Part shown: positions 22,778 to 34,344 of the stretch, piece after piece
How the letters are laid out: every line of letters starts with the position of its first letter
Position numbering within the stretch: the first letter of the stretch is position 1
Assembly: GCA_032622095.1 (NCBI GenBank)
Contig: CP136064.1
Span: 46,267,573 to 46,331,572 of the forward strand
Length of the DNA: 64,000 bases
Direction of reading: 5' to 3'
Source of the DNA: Siphonodentalium dalli
Taxonomy: Eukaryota > Mollusca > Scaphopoda > Gadilida > Siphonodentaliidae
The notes under the pieces: generated by a model
Database searches by the model: none
The model's input: only the letters and a program-made list of their open reading frames with translations
What the model was told of the DNA's origin: nothing
Program-made: the position numbers and the translations under genes

Positions 22778-23081
22778 GAACTGATAGTAATGAATGTGTG
22801 TAGCTTTCCCAGTACTAACATCATATATAGTGTGAGGTTAAATTGTTCGAAATTGAATTGTTTTTCACAATTTGAAAGTTAAGTGATATAAAAATGCCAA
22901 CATTTTGAAACGAAACAGCTAATTTGTTACAATATATTGTTTTAACATGCTCAGGTTGTGTTTTACTTTCAATTGTGTTTTACTTTCAATTCAACCTTTA
23001 GAAATGACATAAAATCTCATGTTTGAGTGATACATCGATAAAATCAGTTACCTTTTCAAAATTCGAAAACTGACGTAGCTG

Positions 23082-23230
23082 AAAATGGCGGCCATCTTGA
23101 AAATGGCAGCCATCTTGGATTTTCGCGTGGTTTGTCGAACAATATTGTTCAGTGGCCCATACTGATCAATCGTGCCAAATGTCATGCTTGTATCACCAAG
23201 TGAACGATTTTACACTTAGCCGCCCTACTA
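23082..23230 (+). repeat. Right flanking repeat of the nuclease-type transposon remnant
   Basis: Direct-orientation counterpart of 18797-18948, sharing TGGCGGCCATCTTGAA, TCATGCTTGTATCACCAA and ACACTTAGCCGCCCTACTA. It lacks nine bases in the middle of the latter part. Direct rather than inverted flanks are unusual for a DNA transposon. Confidence 0.75.
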
Positions 23231-23599
23231 ACTGTCCACGAGGGCGTTATATCACATAGGCTACGAATATTTTGTAATCTCAATCACAGACACATAAAGT
23301 AATCATATTTGTATACAATCGAGTTAGGACATTATTAAAACATCGAAAAAAAACCTTTCTTTTTTGATAGCTTTAAAATGCTAGACCATAATGTATGGAT
23401 TGAAAATAGCTAATTCTGAGAAAGCATGGCTCCGAAACAAGATAAATACTGAACGTTGGAGGCATATTTAGTATGGACATAAACAGTTTTATTTCTTTGG
23501 GCAGCTGATTCCAACTTCCAAGGGCATGCACATAGCTTCACTTCAATGCCGCAAAACTCCAACAGCCACACTTAAACAGTAACTTCTACAATGCACCTG

Positions 23600-23790
23600 G
23601 ATAAAAAACCATCTCCGATATTTAAATTTATTAGCAATTGAATGCCAGGGGAGAGGAGCTCCGATAAGTTCGGCAACTTGTGCTCCGATCCTCTGTGCCC
23701 GCACACATATCATCATTGTTATATATCATCAGTGTAATATATATTGTATATTGTGGGTTACAATAAATAAATAAATAAATAAATATGTTC
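23600..23790 (+). repeat. 3' end of a truncated LINE related to the one at 24.5 kb
   Basis: GGGGAGAGGAGCTCCGATAA, CAACTTGTGCTCCGATCC and a terminal (AAAT)n tail parallel the 3' untranslated end of the LINE at 24517-26813 (GGAGAGGGCCGGATT, AACTTGTGCCCCGATCC, AATAAAAT). There is no coding sequence. The start of the fragment is uncertain. Confidence 0.6.
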
Positions 23791-23879
23791 AAATCAATGC
23801 AGCAAAACCACACTATTATTATTCCGAGATAAAATGTGTGTTATCTGTGTTGACAACAGTAGCATATCGCATCGACCCC

Positions 23880-23975
23880 CTCCCCATTGAGATAGCGAGA
23901 GAGAAAGAGAGGGGGAGAGAGAGATCAATTTGATTGCATCTATATGTAATGAACGTTGCCCCCCCCCCCCCCCCA
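23880..23975. repeat. Simple-sequence cluster
   Basis: An AGAGAGAAAGAGAGGGGGAGAG stretch is followed by a C run of about 17. The stretch 23976-24506 holds nothing else I can name. Confidence 0.7.
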
Positions 23976-24506
23976 TTTCTCAAAGTGAAAGATATGCTGA
24001 AATGTATTTCTCCTGAGGAAATAGATGTGGAGTCCATATATCTCCCACCATCGTCCTTCCATCGATCGAATGCCACAAGTAATCTCATAAAGTAATATTG
24101 ACCAGTTACTAAAACTAGTTACTGATGTAATTATACGTGTATGACAAGTACTTGATACGTAACAACACAAATTTGAAAGAATCCAACGCCATGGGCCGCT
24201 GCAGCATCAACGTTTACAAGTGTGTACATTTAAACCACACTACCCATATAACACAGAAACAAAACATTAACCTTATAGATAAATATCAAGGACATTTCAT
24301 AAACTGAATCAGTGCACAATTGATAAGTTCTAGAGTAATCTCTCTACATACGCCCATACATTATATGTGTCACAAATAGAAACATCACAACATAGAAATT
24401 ATTGAATTTTCCTGAATTATATGTTCAAGGGGGCAAATGGATGCGGGAGTTTATGGCTGGTACCAGATATCAAATACCAATGGAGAAATCTGAACTGAAA
24501 TCCAGT

Positions 24507-26823
24507 AACGCGATGCCCCAATGGCAACGTATCAATGGAAGGGAAATCATATGCAACCGATGATTATGAAAAAGCTAGGTGTCTCAACGCAAGATTCATT
24601 TCTAATGCCACTATACAAGACGATGCCAAAAATCTCCCTTATTTCCCTCGTAGATCCAATAACATACTATCCGAAATCCCAATCACATATCAAAGTATCG
24701 TGTGCGCTATAAAATCATTAAATTTAAATAAGGCGTATGGTCACGATAGCATCAGCCCAAAAATGTTGCATAGTACTGCCGAAAATATCGCAATCCCCCT
24801 ATTAATAATTTATAAAAAATCATTGGATCTTGGTAAGTTTCCAATGACCTGGAAAAAGGCAAACGTCATCCCTATCTTCAAAAAAGGCGACCCATCCGAT
24901 TCCGCAAATTACCGTCCAATATCTCTCCTTCCGACATTAGGCAAAATCTTCGAAAAAGTGGTCATACAACATATTATGACATACTTCACGGAAAATAATT
25001 TGTTATATAATCACCAGTCTGGCTTCCTCCCTGGCCACAGTACAACATACCAGTTAATAGAACTATATCACAACCTGTGCCATGGTCTCGACAACAGCCT
25101 CTATACATGTGCAGTATTTTTTGATATATCAAAGGCATTCGAGAGAGTATGGCACAGGGGGCTGCTATATAAATTGGAACAATATGGAGTCTCTGGAAAT
25201 CTCTTAGAATGGCTAAAAGATTATCTGTTCAATCGCAAACAAAGGGTCTTAGTGAACAACTCCTTCTCAAATTTTGAAGTTATCCCAGCGGGTGTCCCTC
25301 AAGGCTCTATTATTGGCCCTTTCCTATTTTTAGTTTACATAAACGACCTCCCTGATCACATTAATGCAACCACAAGAATGTACGCGGACGATACTTGCCT
25401 TATGACTACCCATTATGACATCGATATCCTAACCAAGAACATGAACGATGACCTTGAAAGAGTCGCAGACTGGGCAAATAAATGGCTAGTTAAATTTAAC
25501 CCAACGAAAACTAGGGCAATTTCCTTTTCCCTTACAAATAACAACGTGACCCCGAATTTAAAATTCGAACAAGAAAATGTATTATTTACAAACTCACACA
25601 AACATCTTGGACTTGAAATACAATCGAATCTAAACTGGAACACTCATATAAATACAATAGCAAACAAAGCAACATCTCGTCTCTCACAATTAAGAAGACT
25701 GAAGTACGACCTAGACCGAAAGTCGCTTGAAAAAATATACACAGCATATATATTAACAATTATAGACTATGCCGATGTAGTGTGGGGCACAGCAACAGAT
25801 TACTTATTAAAAAAGTTCGATGACATACACAAGGATGCTGCAAGAATAGTAACAGGATTAACGCGTTCCGTAGATATAAATCGCTTGTTTGACGAAGTAG
25901 GATGGTCAAGGCTTGAAATTCGACGAGAACTCCACGAGTTGCACACCATGTTTAAAATAATAAACAACCAAGTCTCCAATTATCTCACGCTCATGTTGCC
26001 ACCCCGATCAAGACAAGTTGCCAGTAATCGATATGATATGCGCGAACCTGACAAATTCTATTCATACCGTTCGCATACAGAACATTTCAGAAACTCTTAT
26101 TTACCTAAAAGTACGTTATCTTGGAATAAACTACCAAAGCCTATTACAAATGTAAGTACTCTTCCTGAATTTAAGATGAATTTGAAATTAATTGACCCGC
26201 CCACGAAACCTCCCCAATTCTTTATTAATGGTCCAAGAAAACTAAGCATTTTACACTGCAGAATTCGCAACTATTGTAGTGAATTAAAATCAGATATGTG
26301 CAACAATTTTATCTCTGATACCTCTAAATGCACATGTGGATACGAAGTCGAAGATGCCTTTCATTATTTCTTTGAGTGCCCCCTGTATGCTACCGAAAGA
26401 TGCGAACTCTTCAATAAGATTGCAGCCCACCAATTTATAATATCTAACATTTCCTCCTTACTCACAGGGATATCATCAGAATCGAATCGACGCAATGAAA
26501 TTCTTTTCCATTTTGTTTATTCATACATTTCATCAACGAAACGCTTTAATTAGGCCCCCTCCGCTAACAAATATAGGCGAGATCCTCCTTTGCGTTACAA
26601 ATGTTGACTACCTCAGATGAAATTTCAAAAGCAGGATAGGACTGACAGCAATCACAACCACACCATACATCATCCTGTATATATGTTATGTTCGTCATCT
26701 ACTTTCTATTTGTTAAAATGTATATGGGAGAGGGCCGGATTTAAGTTGTTAAAACTTGTGCCCCGATCCCTTGTGTAATATTATATTACAATAAAATATG
26801 TTTAAACAAAAAAAACGCGATGC
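24507..26823 (+). mobile_element. 5'-truncated LINE insertion with target duplication
   Basis: AACGCGATGC occurs immediately before the element (24507-24516) and immediately after its A-rich tail (26814-26823), giving a 10-bp target duplication. The 3' untranslated part carries AATAAA at 26790-26795, followed by ATATGTTTAAAC and an A run. The insertion body is therefore 24517-26813. Truncation at the 5' end is the normal outcome of target-primed reverse transcription. Confidence 0.88.
24517..26553 (+). CDS. Non-LTR retrotransposon reverse transcriptase, 5'-truncated
   Basis: The frame is open from the 5' truncation point (24517), with a first in-frame ATG at 24535, to TAA at 26553, about 679 codons. 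In order it shows a linker; RT motifs including NKAYGHDSISPKML, ANVIPIFKKGDPSDSANYRP and SGFLPGHSTTYQLIE; the catalytic FFDISKAFERVWHRGL; VPQGSIIGPFLFLVYINDLP; and the catalytic MYADDTC. Later come NKWLVKFNPTKT and a C-terminal CTCGYEVEDAFHYFFECPLY zinc-knuckle-like tail. The apurinic endonuclease domain that precedes RT in Jockey/I/CR1-type elements is missing because of the truncation. Both catalytic aspartate sites are intact and there is no stop in 2 kb, so the insertion looks young. The clade is Jockey- or I-like by general layout; I cannot place it more precisely. Confidence 0.92.
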   Translation, partial: PNGNVSMEGKSYATDDYEKARCLNARFISNATIQDDAKNLPYFPRRSNNILSEIPITYQSIVCAIKSLNLNKAYGHDSISPKMLHSTAENIAIPLLIIYKKSLDLGKFPMTWKKANVIPIFKKGDPSDSANYRPISLLPTLGKIFEKVVIQHIMTYFTENNLLYNHQSGFLPGHSTTYQLIELYHNLCHGLDNSLYTCAVFFDISKAFERVWHRGLLYKLEQYGVSGNLLEWLKDYLFNRKQRVLVNNSFSNFEVIPAGVPQGSIIGPFLFLVYINDLPDHINATTRMYADDTCLMTTHYDIDILTKNMNDDLERVADWANKWLVKFNPTKTRAISFSLTNNNVTPNLKFEQENVLFTNSHKHLGLEIQSNLNWNTHINTIANKATSRLSQLRRLKYDLDRKSLEKIYTAYILTIIDYADVVWGTATDYLLKKFDDIHKDAARIVTGLTRSVDINRLFDEVGWSRLEIRRELHELHTMFKIINNQVSNYLTLMLPPRSRQVASNRYDMREPDKFYSYRSHTEHFRNSYLPKSTLSWNKLPKPITNVSTLPEFKMNLKLIDPPTKPPQFFINGPRKLSILHCRIRNYCSELKSDMCNNFISDTSKCTCGYEVEDAFHYFFECPLYATERCELFNKIAAHQFIISNISSLLTGISSESNRRNEILFHFVYSYISSTKRFN

Positions 26824-27955
26824 TGCACAAAAACCATATAAATGTACTGGCAAACTAGTGACTCCACTCTACACATAGGTTTAAATTTTCCTTTGTAAAA
26901 CAATCCTCTTCCCCCTTCTGGTTTTCTATACATACATGTGTCATGTTTCAAAATTATGTTTTTGGGAAGAAATACATATTGTTTAAACCAGAAGTCTGAA
27001 CAATGTAATCCGAGATTCGAAATTGAAGAACAACGCGTTGCAGTGATAGGTAATTTTGCAACCTTGACACTTGTAAATGTGTTTGAGCCATACTGAACAT
27101 TACATCCAACGATTCCTTGCACCAACCATCGCTGCGATCATCTCTAGTATTCCGATCCAAAGCAACATTGGACTTCTTAATCCGGCCAACAAAAGCGCCA
27201 ATAGCTCTTGGGTTACCAATATCGCAGTCTTCGACAACTTATAGGAGCCACAAGTTATAAGGTAAATATCAACCTTATACATTGTCAGTTATGTTTCCAT
27301 TATGTTACATGGGTTTGAATAGTTTACGATTAATATTTGATGTAAACAGTATTTATTCCATATAATGAAATATGTACAATACAAAATATGATGTATGACT
27401 ATTAGTTGTATGGTGGGGATCTGACATGAAGCACAAAGATTATGGGGGTCGTTTACGGTCGCGTGTGAATAAGATCACATTGTGAAGGTGCTTACACAAT
27501 ATTAAGTGATGACGTTCACGATAAATTTAGAAGATCGTTTTGGGTAATATTATAAAGCGGTGTTTTAGAAAGAAATTGATTAAAAGGATATTTTGTATAG
27601 CGGGTACGCAGTATCGATCATTACAGAAAAGAGGTTGAGGTGGTTTGTCACAAGTTTGGATGAGTCTGATATGCAGTACACGAAGGAGGGATGGGGAGTG
27701 TACATGATAAGCTATTGCTTAGAATTATACACTGACTTTGTGTTCTGATCGAGCATTTTTGCATCCGAGCTGATTAATATTTAAGTCAACTGCACAGAAT
27801 TTTCGGAATCCATAGTTGACATCGACAGAATCTATTTGGTATCTAAAAATGTTCATTTCTAAACCTGATTAAGGAGGCGCCCCATTCGTGAATTTTCAAA
27901 ACATCTCAATTTCGAACTCTCAATTTGAAGGTAAATCATTACCATCTGTGACCAA
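26824..27955. other. Gene-poor stretch
   Basis: A minus-strand open frame of about 86 codons (27222 down to 26954) contains SNVALDRNTRDDRSDGWCKE. It has coding-like composition, but I could not assign a domain or find convincing splice sites. The remainder to 27955 shows no gene or clear repeat. Confidence 0.35.
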
Positions 27956-27959
27956 TGTA

Positions 27960-28616
27960 TGCTATAGTCTAATATATATTTTGGGACTTCTGTCTGTTTG
28001 TTTGTTAGCTATGGTCGGGAAAACGGCTGGACCGATTGAGCTCAAACTTCCAATCTAAGTGTTTACCGCCGTTTTGGAGAAGCTCCGAGCACCCCTTCTC
28101 CATCCCAGTCACCAAAATGACCATCATTGGCACTGTGGAGTTAATCGCGTTGATAGTTAAAGAGCGTTCGTATCCGCAGTGTCGTTGATAAAGAGCTATG
28201 CGTGTAGTGTGATTCCTATGTCTGGGGCCAGACATGAGTGTGTCTGTATCCAGACATGAGCGTGTTGTGTGATTCTTATGTCTGTCTTCGTACTTAGTGG
28301 TTCCAAGGAACGGGGGAGATTTTCATCGGGTATGTTGTTTCCGCCCGAGGTGATCTTCACCTTGAAACGGGTACCCACAAACGTACCTCTTTTATGGACG
28401 GGTACCATCATGGGACGGGTACCATCATTTCTCTTCATTAAAAAGGCAGAATTATCTCAAATAAAATTAAAAAATTAACGGATTTCGACGAAATTTGATA
28501 CCTAGGGATACTTTTGTCAGGGGAGTGTTTTGGACGGGTCAAATCATTACCCCGACTTGACCTTCAAAATGGTCAATTCAAGATCAAAGGCCTGACGAAG
28601 TCGGGTCAACTGCTAG
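27960..28616 (+). mobile_element. Helitron-like non-autonomous element
   Basis: The 3' edge has the hairpin CCTGAC-GAA-GTCGGG (28591-28605), then CTAG (28613-28616) and T. Near the 5' side is CTGTCTGTTTGTTTGTTAGC, then AAAACGGCTGGACCGATTGAG, as in the element at 43328-44135, where the reverse strand has the equivalent phrase. Both also share TTAATCGCGT-TAAAGAGCGTT-like text. The exact 5' boundary is not determined. Confidence 0.55.
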
Positions 28617-29930
28617 TACTATATATTACAACGCATGTTCACCTTCACAATATCAGAGATATGTTAAAATTATTTTAAAAAGTGGGTTTAAAAAAAAACG
28701 ATTTTCATGTAGGTGATGGATAGAGAGTTCAACAGGAAATATTTTCAAAAACACACTGCATTATTTAGACTATGAATCCAACTAGAGTATGCACTCAGTC
28801 TACACATCCGAAATCATGACGAGAAATTAAATAAAAGATTTTTCATTGCATATAAAAAAAAATTGGCAGTCATTTGCAGTATTTTTTTATCGTGTGAAGG
28901 ACCAAAACAACATCAAATTATTAAACCACGTTTTCAATAATCTGGCAGACATAAACACTCATTACTGATTCATCTTTTCAGACATTATGTAGTATTTTTT
29001 TGCTGATATTTCCGAAAACATATTTCTGCAAAATATTTAATGGCTGCCATTATTTTAAGATAAACAATCTGGGCTGTTTCCAGTGTGGGTTCATGCGAAC
29101 TAATCGAATACTTGACGAAGAAGGGGAAGGGTTTCTGTTCTCTAATCAAGATGGTAAAATCTAAAACAAAAATGGGTATAACAATGGGTGTAAAATTGAG
29201 TTTTTCTATGTATATCCATGAAAAACACATAAGTTGTTGTTTATTTCACAAAACTCACTATGCTGTTTATAATGGGGTAATTCTCGATAATGTACTTATT
29301 CTTGAAAGAAACACTGTGTTGCAATTTATTCCAGATAAGACCATTGCTGCACTAGAATTGCGTCTAATCCGGGTGGGTGAAGTCTGTAAATCGAAGTAGG
29401 ACATGGGCACACCCCATACGAAGATCTATCGACGACTTTACCTGAATATAATTATTAGCTCTTAAACAAGACATCGTAATTTGATTTCGATAGGTATGCA
29501 TAATTTCCCAGTGGCGTATTATTCAAGTGTTTGCCATGTTAGTTGTCCACGTACACATGTCAGGTACACCTGTATGACCCATATATTATTACATAGCTTT
29601 CCTATAATTGGAGACGAGCGGTAGCCTTTGTGATAATTCCTGCACGTCATATCTGCTACTAACACAGCGTGTAAACCACTCGATGCGGTCTGTCTAAATA
29701 CTGAGAAGATTGTCGTTATTAAATAACGTATAATTGTTACCGACAGAGCAAATTAAGAAATTTAGTGCAATGAGTTTAGTCATTGAATGCGCGACAACGG
29801 CAAGTGCTAAATGAGTACATTGAGCGACCGAATTTTGAGGATTGTCCCCCGTATATACAAGTCATCAGTTTTGATTTCACCATTAACGAATGACAATCAT
29901 TTTAGTGTAAACAATATTGTGTTTTCTTGA
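28617..29930. other. Gene-poor stretch
   Basis: AT-rich with A runs at 28690 and 28855. A 104-codon open frame at 29085-29399 has no recognisable domain or splice context. No repeat structure was recognised. Confidence 0.45.
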
Positions 29931-29934
29931 ATTG

Positions 29935-30062
29935 TGTTAATTTGTTTAATCTCAATAATGTAATGTAATAACGCAATGTACTTGAGACATGTATGATATA
30001 TAAATGTATGTGAAATTAATACAAGCAATAAAGCAAATTACATACACATAAAAAAAAAAAAA
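29935..30062 (+). repeat. Possible 3' end of a retroelement or processed transcript
   Basis: AATAAAGC at about 30028 is followed 25 bp later by a 13-base A run (30050-30062). This is compatible with a retroposed 3' end. No target duplication or coding sequence was found. Confidence 0.3.
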
Positions 30063-31910
30063 TTATCGCCGTTAACATCGTCAGGTAGTAGCTCTATACG
30101 TTGCGACGGAGTCGGTTAATAATACCCTCTATACTTACAAATTGGCTAAAAAGCCAATTTCTGAAATAGACATGTGAAACATCTATTATAATAAACATAT
30201 ATAGTTATGCTAATTTGAAGTGCTTCAATCAGTATTTGTAATGTTCTAAAAATAGTATAGTTTCTGTTCCAGTTCGTGAGAAACAATATATTTCTTATGA
30301 TATGTCACTAAAAACTCTCTGGCTAAAATTTTTTTAATTTATAAATATACGTCTGAGTTAATATAGATCGTTCAGGAGGATATACAATCGTTAAGAGACA
30401 AACAGGTCGATTCACCTATGATTTATGGATAGTACGAGTATACATGCATGGCGTATATATAATAATGATAGAGATATGTAATTGGTACAATTAAACTAAT
30501 ATACTTTTACATGTACATATGTTGTGGTTCACTGTTCGTATACATTTAAATGCGAACTGATTCCCTCGCATCGTTTGTTAGCGAAAACATATCGATCTAT
30601 TCTCAATTATATATAAGCACATGCATACATTACAAAATATAGACAACAAATAAGAGCATTGGATCTGGGCATCATCTGGCAGGCAGTAAGCAAAATGCTT
30701 ATTGGCGGCCATTTCCTCTGTATATAGATTACACCATTGTTTGTTTTCGTCTAAATGACGAATTGTTTAACCCAAAAGATGGAATGTCCATAAGTAATAA
30801 AAATCACATTTCTCGCCAAGTTCTGATCATTGCCTATCAAATGTGACCAGAACTTCAAAGCCGTTTTTGGTAAAATTCATACCGCGATCTTTAAAAAGTT
30901 GATACGACAAATGAAAAAATATACCCACTTTTCTCCAGTTCCAAACAGCAATAACTGATAAGAAGAAATGAGTGGAAAATAGAAATGTTTCATTTCCGGT
31001 GGCCATTTGGGCAGCCATCTTGGGTAGGGAGTTCTTCGTTTTAAAATTTAAAGCTAGCATAATGTTATAGCATCACAAAGAGATATACAGTGTTGTATGA
31101 TTATATTTCACAAAATTCTCTCTCTAAAAGTCGAATCAATCTCAGTCAGTGTATCTTTTGACTAACGGCGGCTATGTTTGGCGCCATCATGGATCCTGGA
31201 TTTTCCTCAAAGCAGATTTTGGATATATTATTCCTGGCATCTTCCAGCGTCGAATGATACCAAAATCTCTTCTTTGTCAATTTCTTCTGGTTCAACCACC
31301 TTTTTCGCGTACCGCGACCATACTCTATTATGAGATCACGGTTATTTGTTTTTTGGTTTACATCTATATACTGTAGTTCCATTCAGTTCAGAATCTGCGT
31401 GTTTATATCAATATTCAGACAATTCTTCAAGGATTTGCCATTTATAAACGGACAATCCATACCTAAAATGTCCACTAAATGACGACAAGTATAGCTGATC
31501 CTGCATGTTAGCTTCATATTTAATATGAAGGGCAATAACTCTATAAAGAATGTTAATTTACTAAATAACGGCGATTTGTATGAGAAGAAGTGTTTTTGAC
31601 GAAATAACGGAGATATTTGAAGAAGAGTTTTTGACGAAATAACGGAAATATTCTAAGAAGTGTTTTTAAAGAGCGTTGCACATGCGAATGTCGGTCAGTG
31701 GCATAAGGAGTTTCGGCAGTTTCCAGCTTTCAAAAGTCGCAACATGGACTACTACTTTAAATCATTGAGAAACAGGTTAGGTTACTAAAGTTCGTCCGCA
31801 GGCGACAATGGTAGATTTTACTTTGTCTTGTGTGCACTGAATAATAATATGATTGTATGCTAATGCGACCAGTATATAGGGAGAAATGTTCAATTTCACA
31901 ACTTTTCGCG
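30063..31910. other. Gene-poor stretch with scattered GGCGGCCAT words
   Basis: Isolated words related to the 186-bp array occur at about 30703 (GGCGGCCATTTCC), 31000-31020 (GGTGGCCATTTGGGCAGCCAT) and 31168-31190. A repeated phrase TTTTTGACGAAATAACGGA occurs twice near 31595-31650, and TAAAGAGCGTTGCAC at 31667. No gene is visible. Confidence 0.45.
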
Positions 31911-31914
31911 TCTG

Positions 31915-33188
31915 GTTGCCAGTGTATGAACGTACCATAACTAACGGCTGAGTTCATTAAATCAATGCATTCATATACAAATCAATGTTGTTTCGTGTAC
32001 TTGGGTCTCCGTCAGCTCGCGACGGTGACGGTGACTTGCAAAAATGAATTTTCCTATTTTGTCGCGTAAAATCATTTTACTCGGTCCAGAGTACCTTCAG
32101 ATTACCCACAATGCAGAGCTAGGAACCATGCTTTGGATTACCGGTACGAATGTACGCTGCTGTCGAGCATCATTACTTTTACGTCGTCTTATCTGGTTAC
32201 GCGTCAAGCTACGTGTACAAGTCAGTATGCCAAGATGTAGTTTTGTTTGTTAGTCAGTGATATCAAAAGTCTAACTCCGACAAATAACGGAAACGATCGG
32301 AAAGTGTCCGGTGTCCGTTGTCGCTGAATAATTTGATGTATCAAACGACGATTTCCGTTGATATACTGACGACATATATAATATCGGTTTTACATCAAAT
32401 TAAGAAGGGTGTGCTCTAATGCTGTTTCCATGACGAGAGCTAATTTTACAAATCTAAAAGCTTTCATTTGTGTGATATTGAAACATTTTTATCTGCATCC
32501 ATTATAACGCATGAGCTCGGATAGTCCATAATATGGGTGCGTTCCCATGCTACTTACCATTAATCCCGAGCTATATGTTATCGTCATGTTTCCGTTATTC
32601 ATTGTGATAAACTTCGGTATTTGACAAAAATATTGACATATTGATTAGAGACATAATTTAATTATCGATAAAAGTCGCATGCAGTTGTCCAATTGTTTCT
32701 CGTTCTGTAACAACACAATCCTCTGCCCCTTTAACTGCCTCACTCGCTCTCTATATCTCGATATCCGTCTCTCGGTCGCAAATATATGACACTCGAATAA
32801 ACCTCCAAACATGGATATTGTGATCTGTAGATGCATGTAATAAACCTCCAAACATGGATATTGTGATCTGTACATGCATGTAATAAACCTCCAAACATGG
32901 ATATTGTGATCTGTACATGCATGTAATAAACCTCCAAACATGGATATTGTGATCTGTAGATGCATGTTGTGATCTGTACATGCATGTTGCACAATTATTG
33001 TACTTTAAGATAGTCATGTTGGTCATTGTGAGATTTGCGAATCTTCTCTATTGTTCTGACTCCAAGAGCACTCAGAGTTCCCGCGAGCTGACGGAGACCC
33101 ATGCAAGTACGCGAAACAACATTGATTTGTATGAATGCATTGATTTAATGAACTCAGCCGTGAGTTAGGGTACGTTCACACACTGGCA
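31915..33188. repeat. Inverted duplication, arms about 107 bp
   Basis: 31915-32021 and 33082-33188 are inverted copies. Shared text includes CATTAAATCAATGCATTCAT, CAATGTTGTTTCG and GTCTCCGTCAGCTCGCG. The arms include both the edge of the MITE that starts at 33168 and its flanking sequence, so the duplication occurred after that MITE had inserted, or involves a composite element. Confidence 0.7.
32796..32990 (+). repeat. Minisatellite of about 42-44 bp, four units
   Basis: Each unit contains ATAAACCTCCAAACATGG, ATATTGTGATCTGTA and CATGCATGTA. The units are almost identical, and a partial extra unit follows. It creates mutually overlapping open frames on the minus strand that are not coding. 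Confidence 0.9.
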
Positions 33189-33546
33189 AGTTTGCACGGT
33201 GTGGGTCTCAGGCATTTCGTCGTAGAAAACTATATGATGCTAGAATATGAACGGAAACATGCATATAAAATGCATCTGTAACACAGTTAACTACGTGTGA
33301 AGTAAAATATCTGTAGTTCCACCTGTATCGATGCTACCTAAACTTGCCTGTAAATTACCTGCAATTATCTCGCAAGAATCAATAATACAGGAATTTGAAA
33401 TCAAATGCCAGTAGCACCGTTACAAGTGTTTGGTTAAGATGCATTTTATTTGCATGTTTCCGTTCATATTCTGGCATCATGTGGTTTTCTATGACGGAAT
33501 GCCTGCAAACCATACCGTGCAAACATGCCAGTGTATGGACGTACCC
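33168..33546. mobile_element. MITE with long inverted ends (GGGTACGTTCA family), copy 1
   Basis: Starts GGGTACGTTCACACACTGGC and ends as the near-complement (GCCAGTGTATGGACGTACCC). Inverted similarity continues inward for over 100 bp through CATGCATATAAAATGCAT and the GTAGTTCCACCTGTA region. TTA occurs on both sides, compatible with a Harbinger-type 3-bp target. There is no coding sequence. Confidence 0.75.
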
Positions 33547-33552
33547 TTATAA

Positions 33553-33972
33553 GGCTATACGTTCATACGCTGGCAAGTTTGCACGGTATGTTTTTGCGGG
33601 CATTTTGTCATAGAACACCATATGGTGCCATAATATTAACGGAACCGTGCACATAACATGCATCTCTATCAAAGCGAAATACACGAGAAGTAGCATTTAT
33701 CTAATTCCACTTGTAAGAGTGCGATTGGAATTTGCCTTCAAATACCTGTATGATTTATTCTTGCGAGATAATTGCATGACAGTTACAGGCAAATTCCGGT
33801 ATCATCGCTACAGGTGGAACTATAGAGATTTTACTTCGCATGTAGTTAGCTGTGGTACAGATGCATTTTATGTTCTTGTTTCTGTTCATATAATGACACC
33901 ATATCGTTTTCTACGACAAAATGCCTGCAAACCATACCGTGCAAACTTGCCAGTGCATGTATGAACGTACCC
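33553..33972. mobile_element. GGGTACGTTCA-family MITE, copy 2, abutting copy 1
   Basis: Starts GGCTATACGTTCATACGCTG and ends ATGAACGTACCC. The interior shares GGAACTATAGAG-like and AACATGCATCTC-like words with copies 1 and 4. Only six bases separate it from copy 1, so two related elements sit side by side. Confidence 0.72.
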
Positions 33973-34057
33973 TTAACACGCGCTAGAGTTGACAAACATA
34001 TTTACACTATTTACATATAATAGTGCTGTGGGGTCACCATCGTATATATCATCAAAG

Positions 34058-34150
34058 TCGTTATCATCATCATCGTCGTCGTCGTCATCACTATCGTCTT
34101 CCTCATCACCATCATCATCCTCATCACCACCATCATCATCTTAATTCATC
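34058..34150 (+). repeat. CAT/CGT trinucleotide-rich simple repeat
   Basis: Runs of CAT and CGT triplets, giving a histidine/arginine-rich open frame that I regard as an artefact of the repeat. Confidence 0.85.
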
Positions 34151-34344
34151 ATCACAATATAGACATATCTTGATTAGCATCAAGTACCTCATCAACAACG
34201 GCTAGTCCTCATGGCGTTCGCTGTGATATTATGTGCTTATCAACACCCTATAAATAATTATAGTGTTCATTGCTTGCTGCCTGATCTGAGACTGGATACC
34301 GGGTCGGATTAGGCGAAATCATAATGCTCTTAACGACCCGATGA

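Noticed and set aside
26954-27222. Minus-strand frame with VALDRNTRDDRSDGWCKE, faintly like a discoidin-type start
   Set aside because: Similarity is too slight, a second frame is equally open, and no splice sites frame it.
32740-33026. Three overlapping minus-strand frames with HNIHVWRF-like repeats
   Set aside because: All three frames of the same 42-44-bp minisatellite are open; not a gene.
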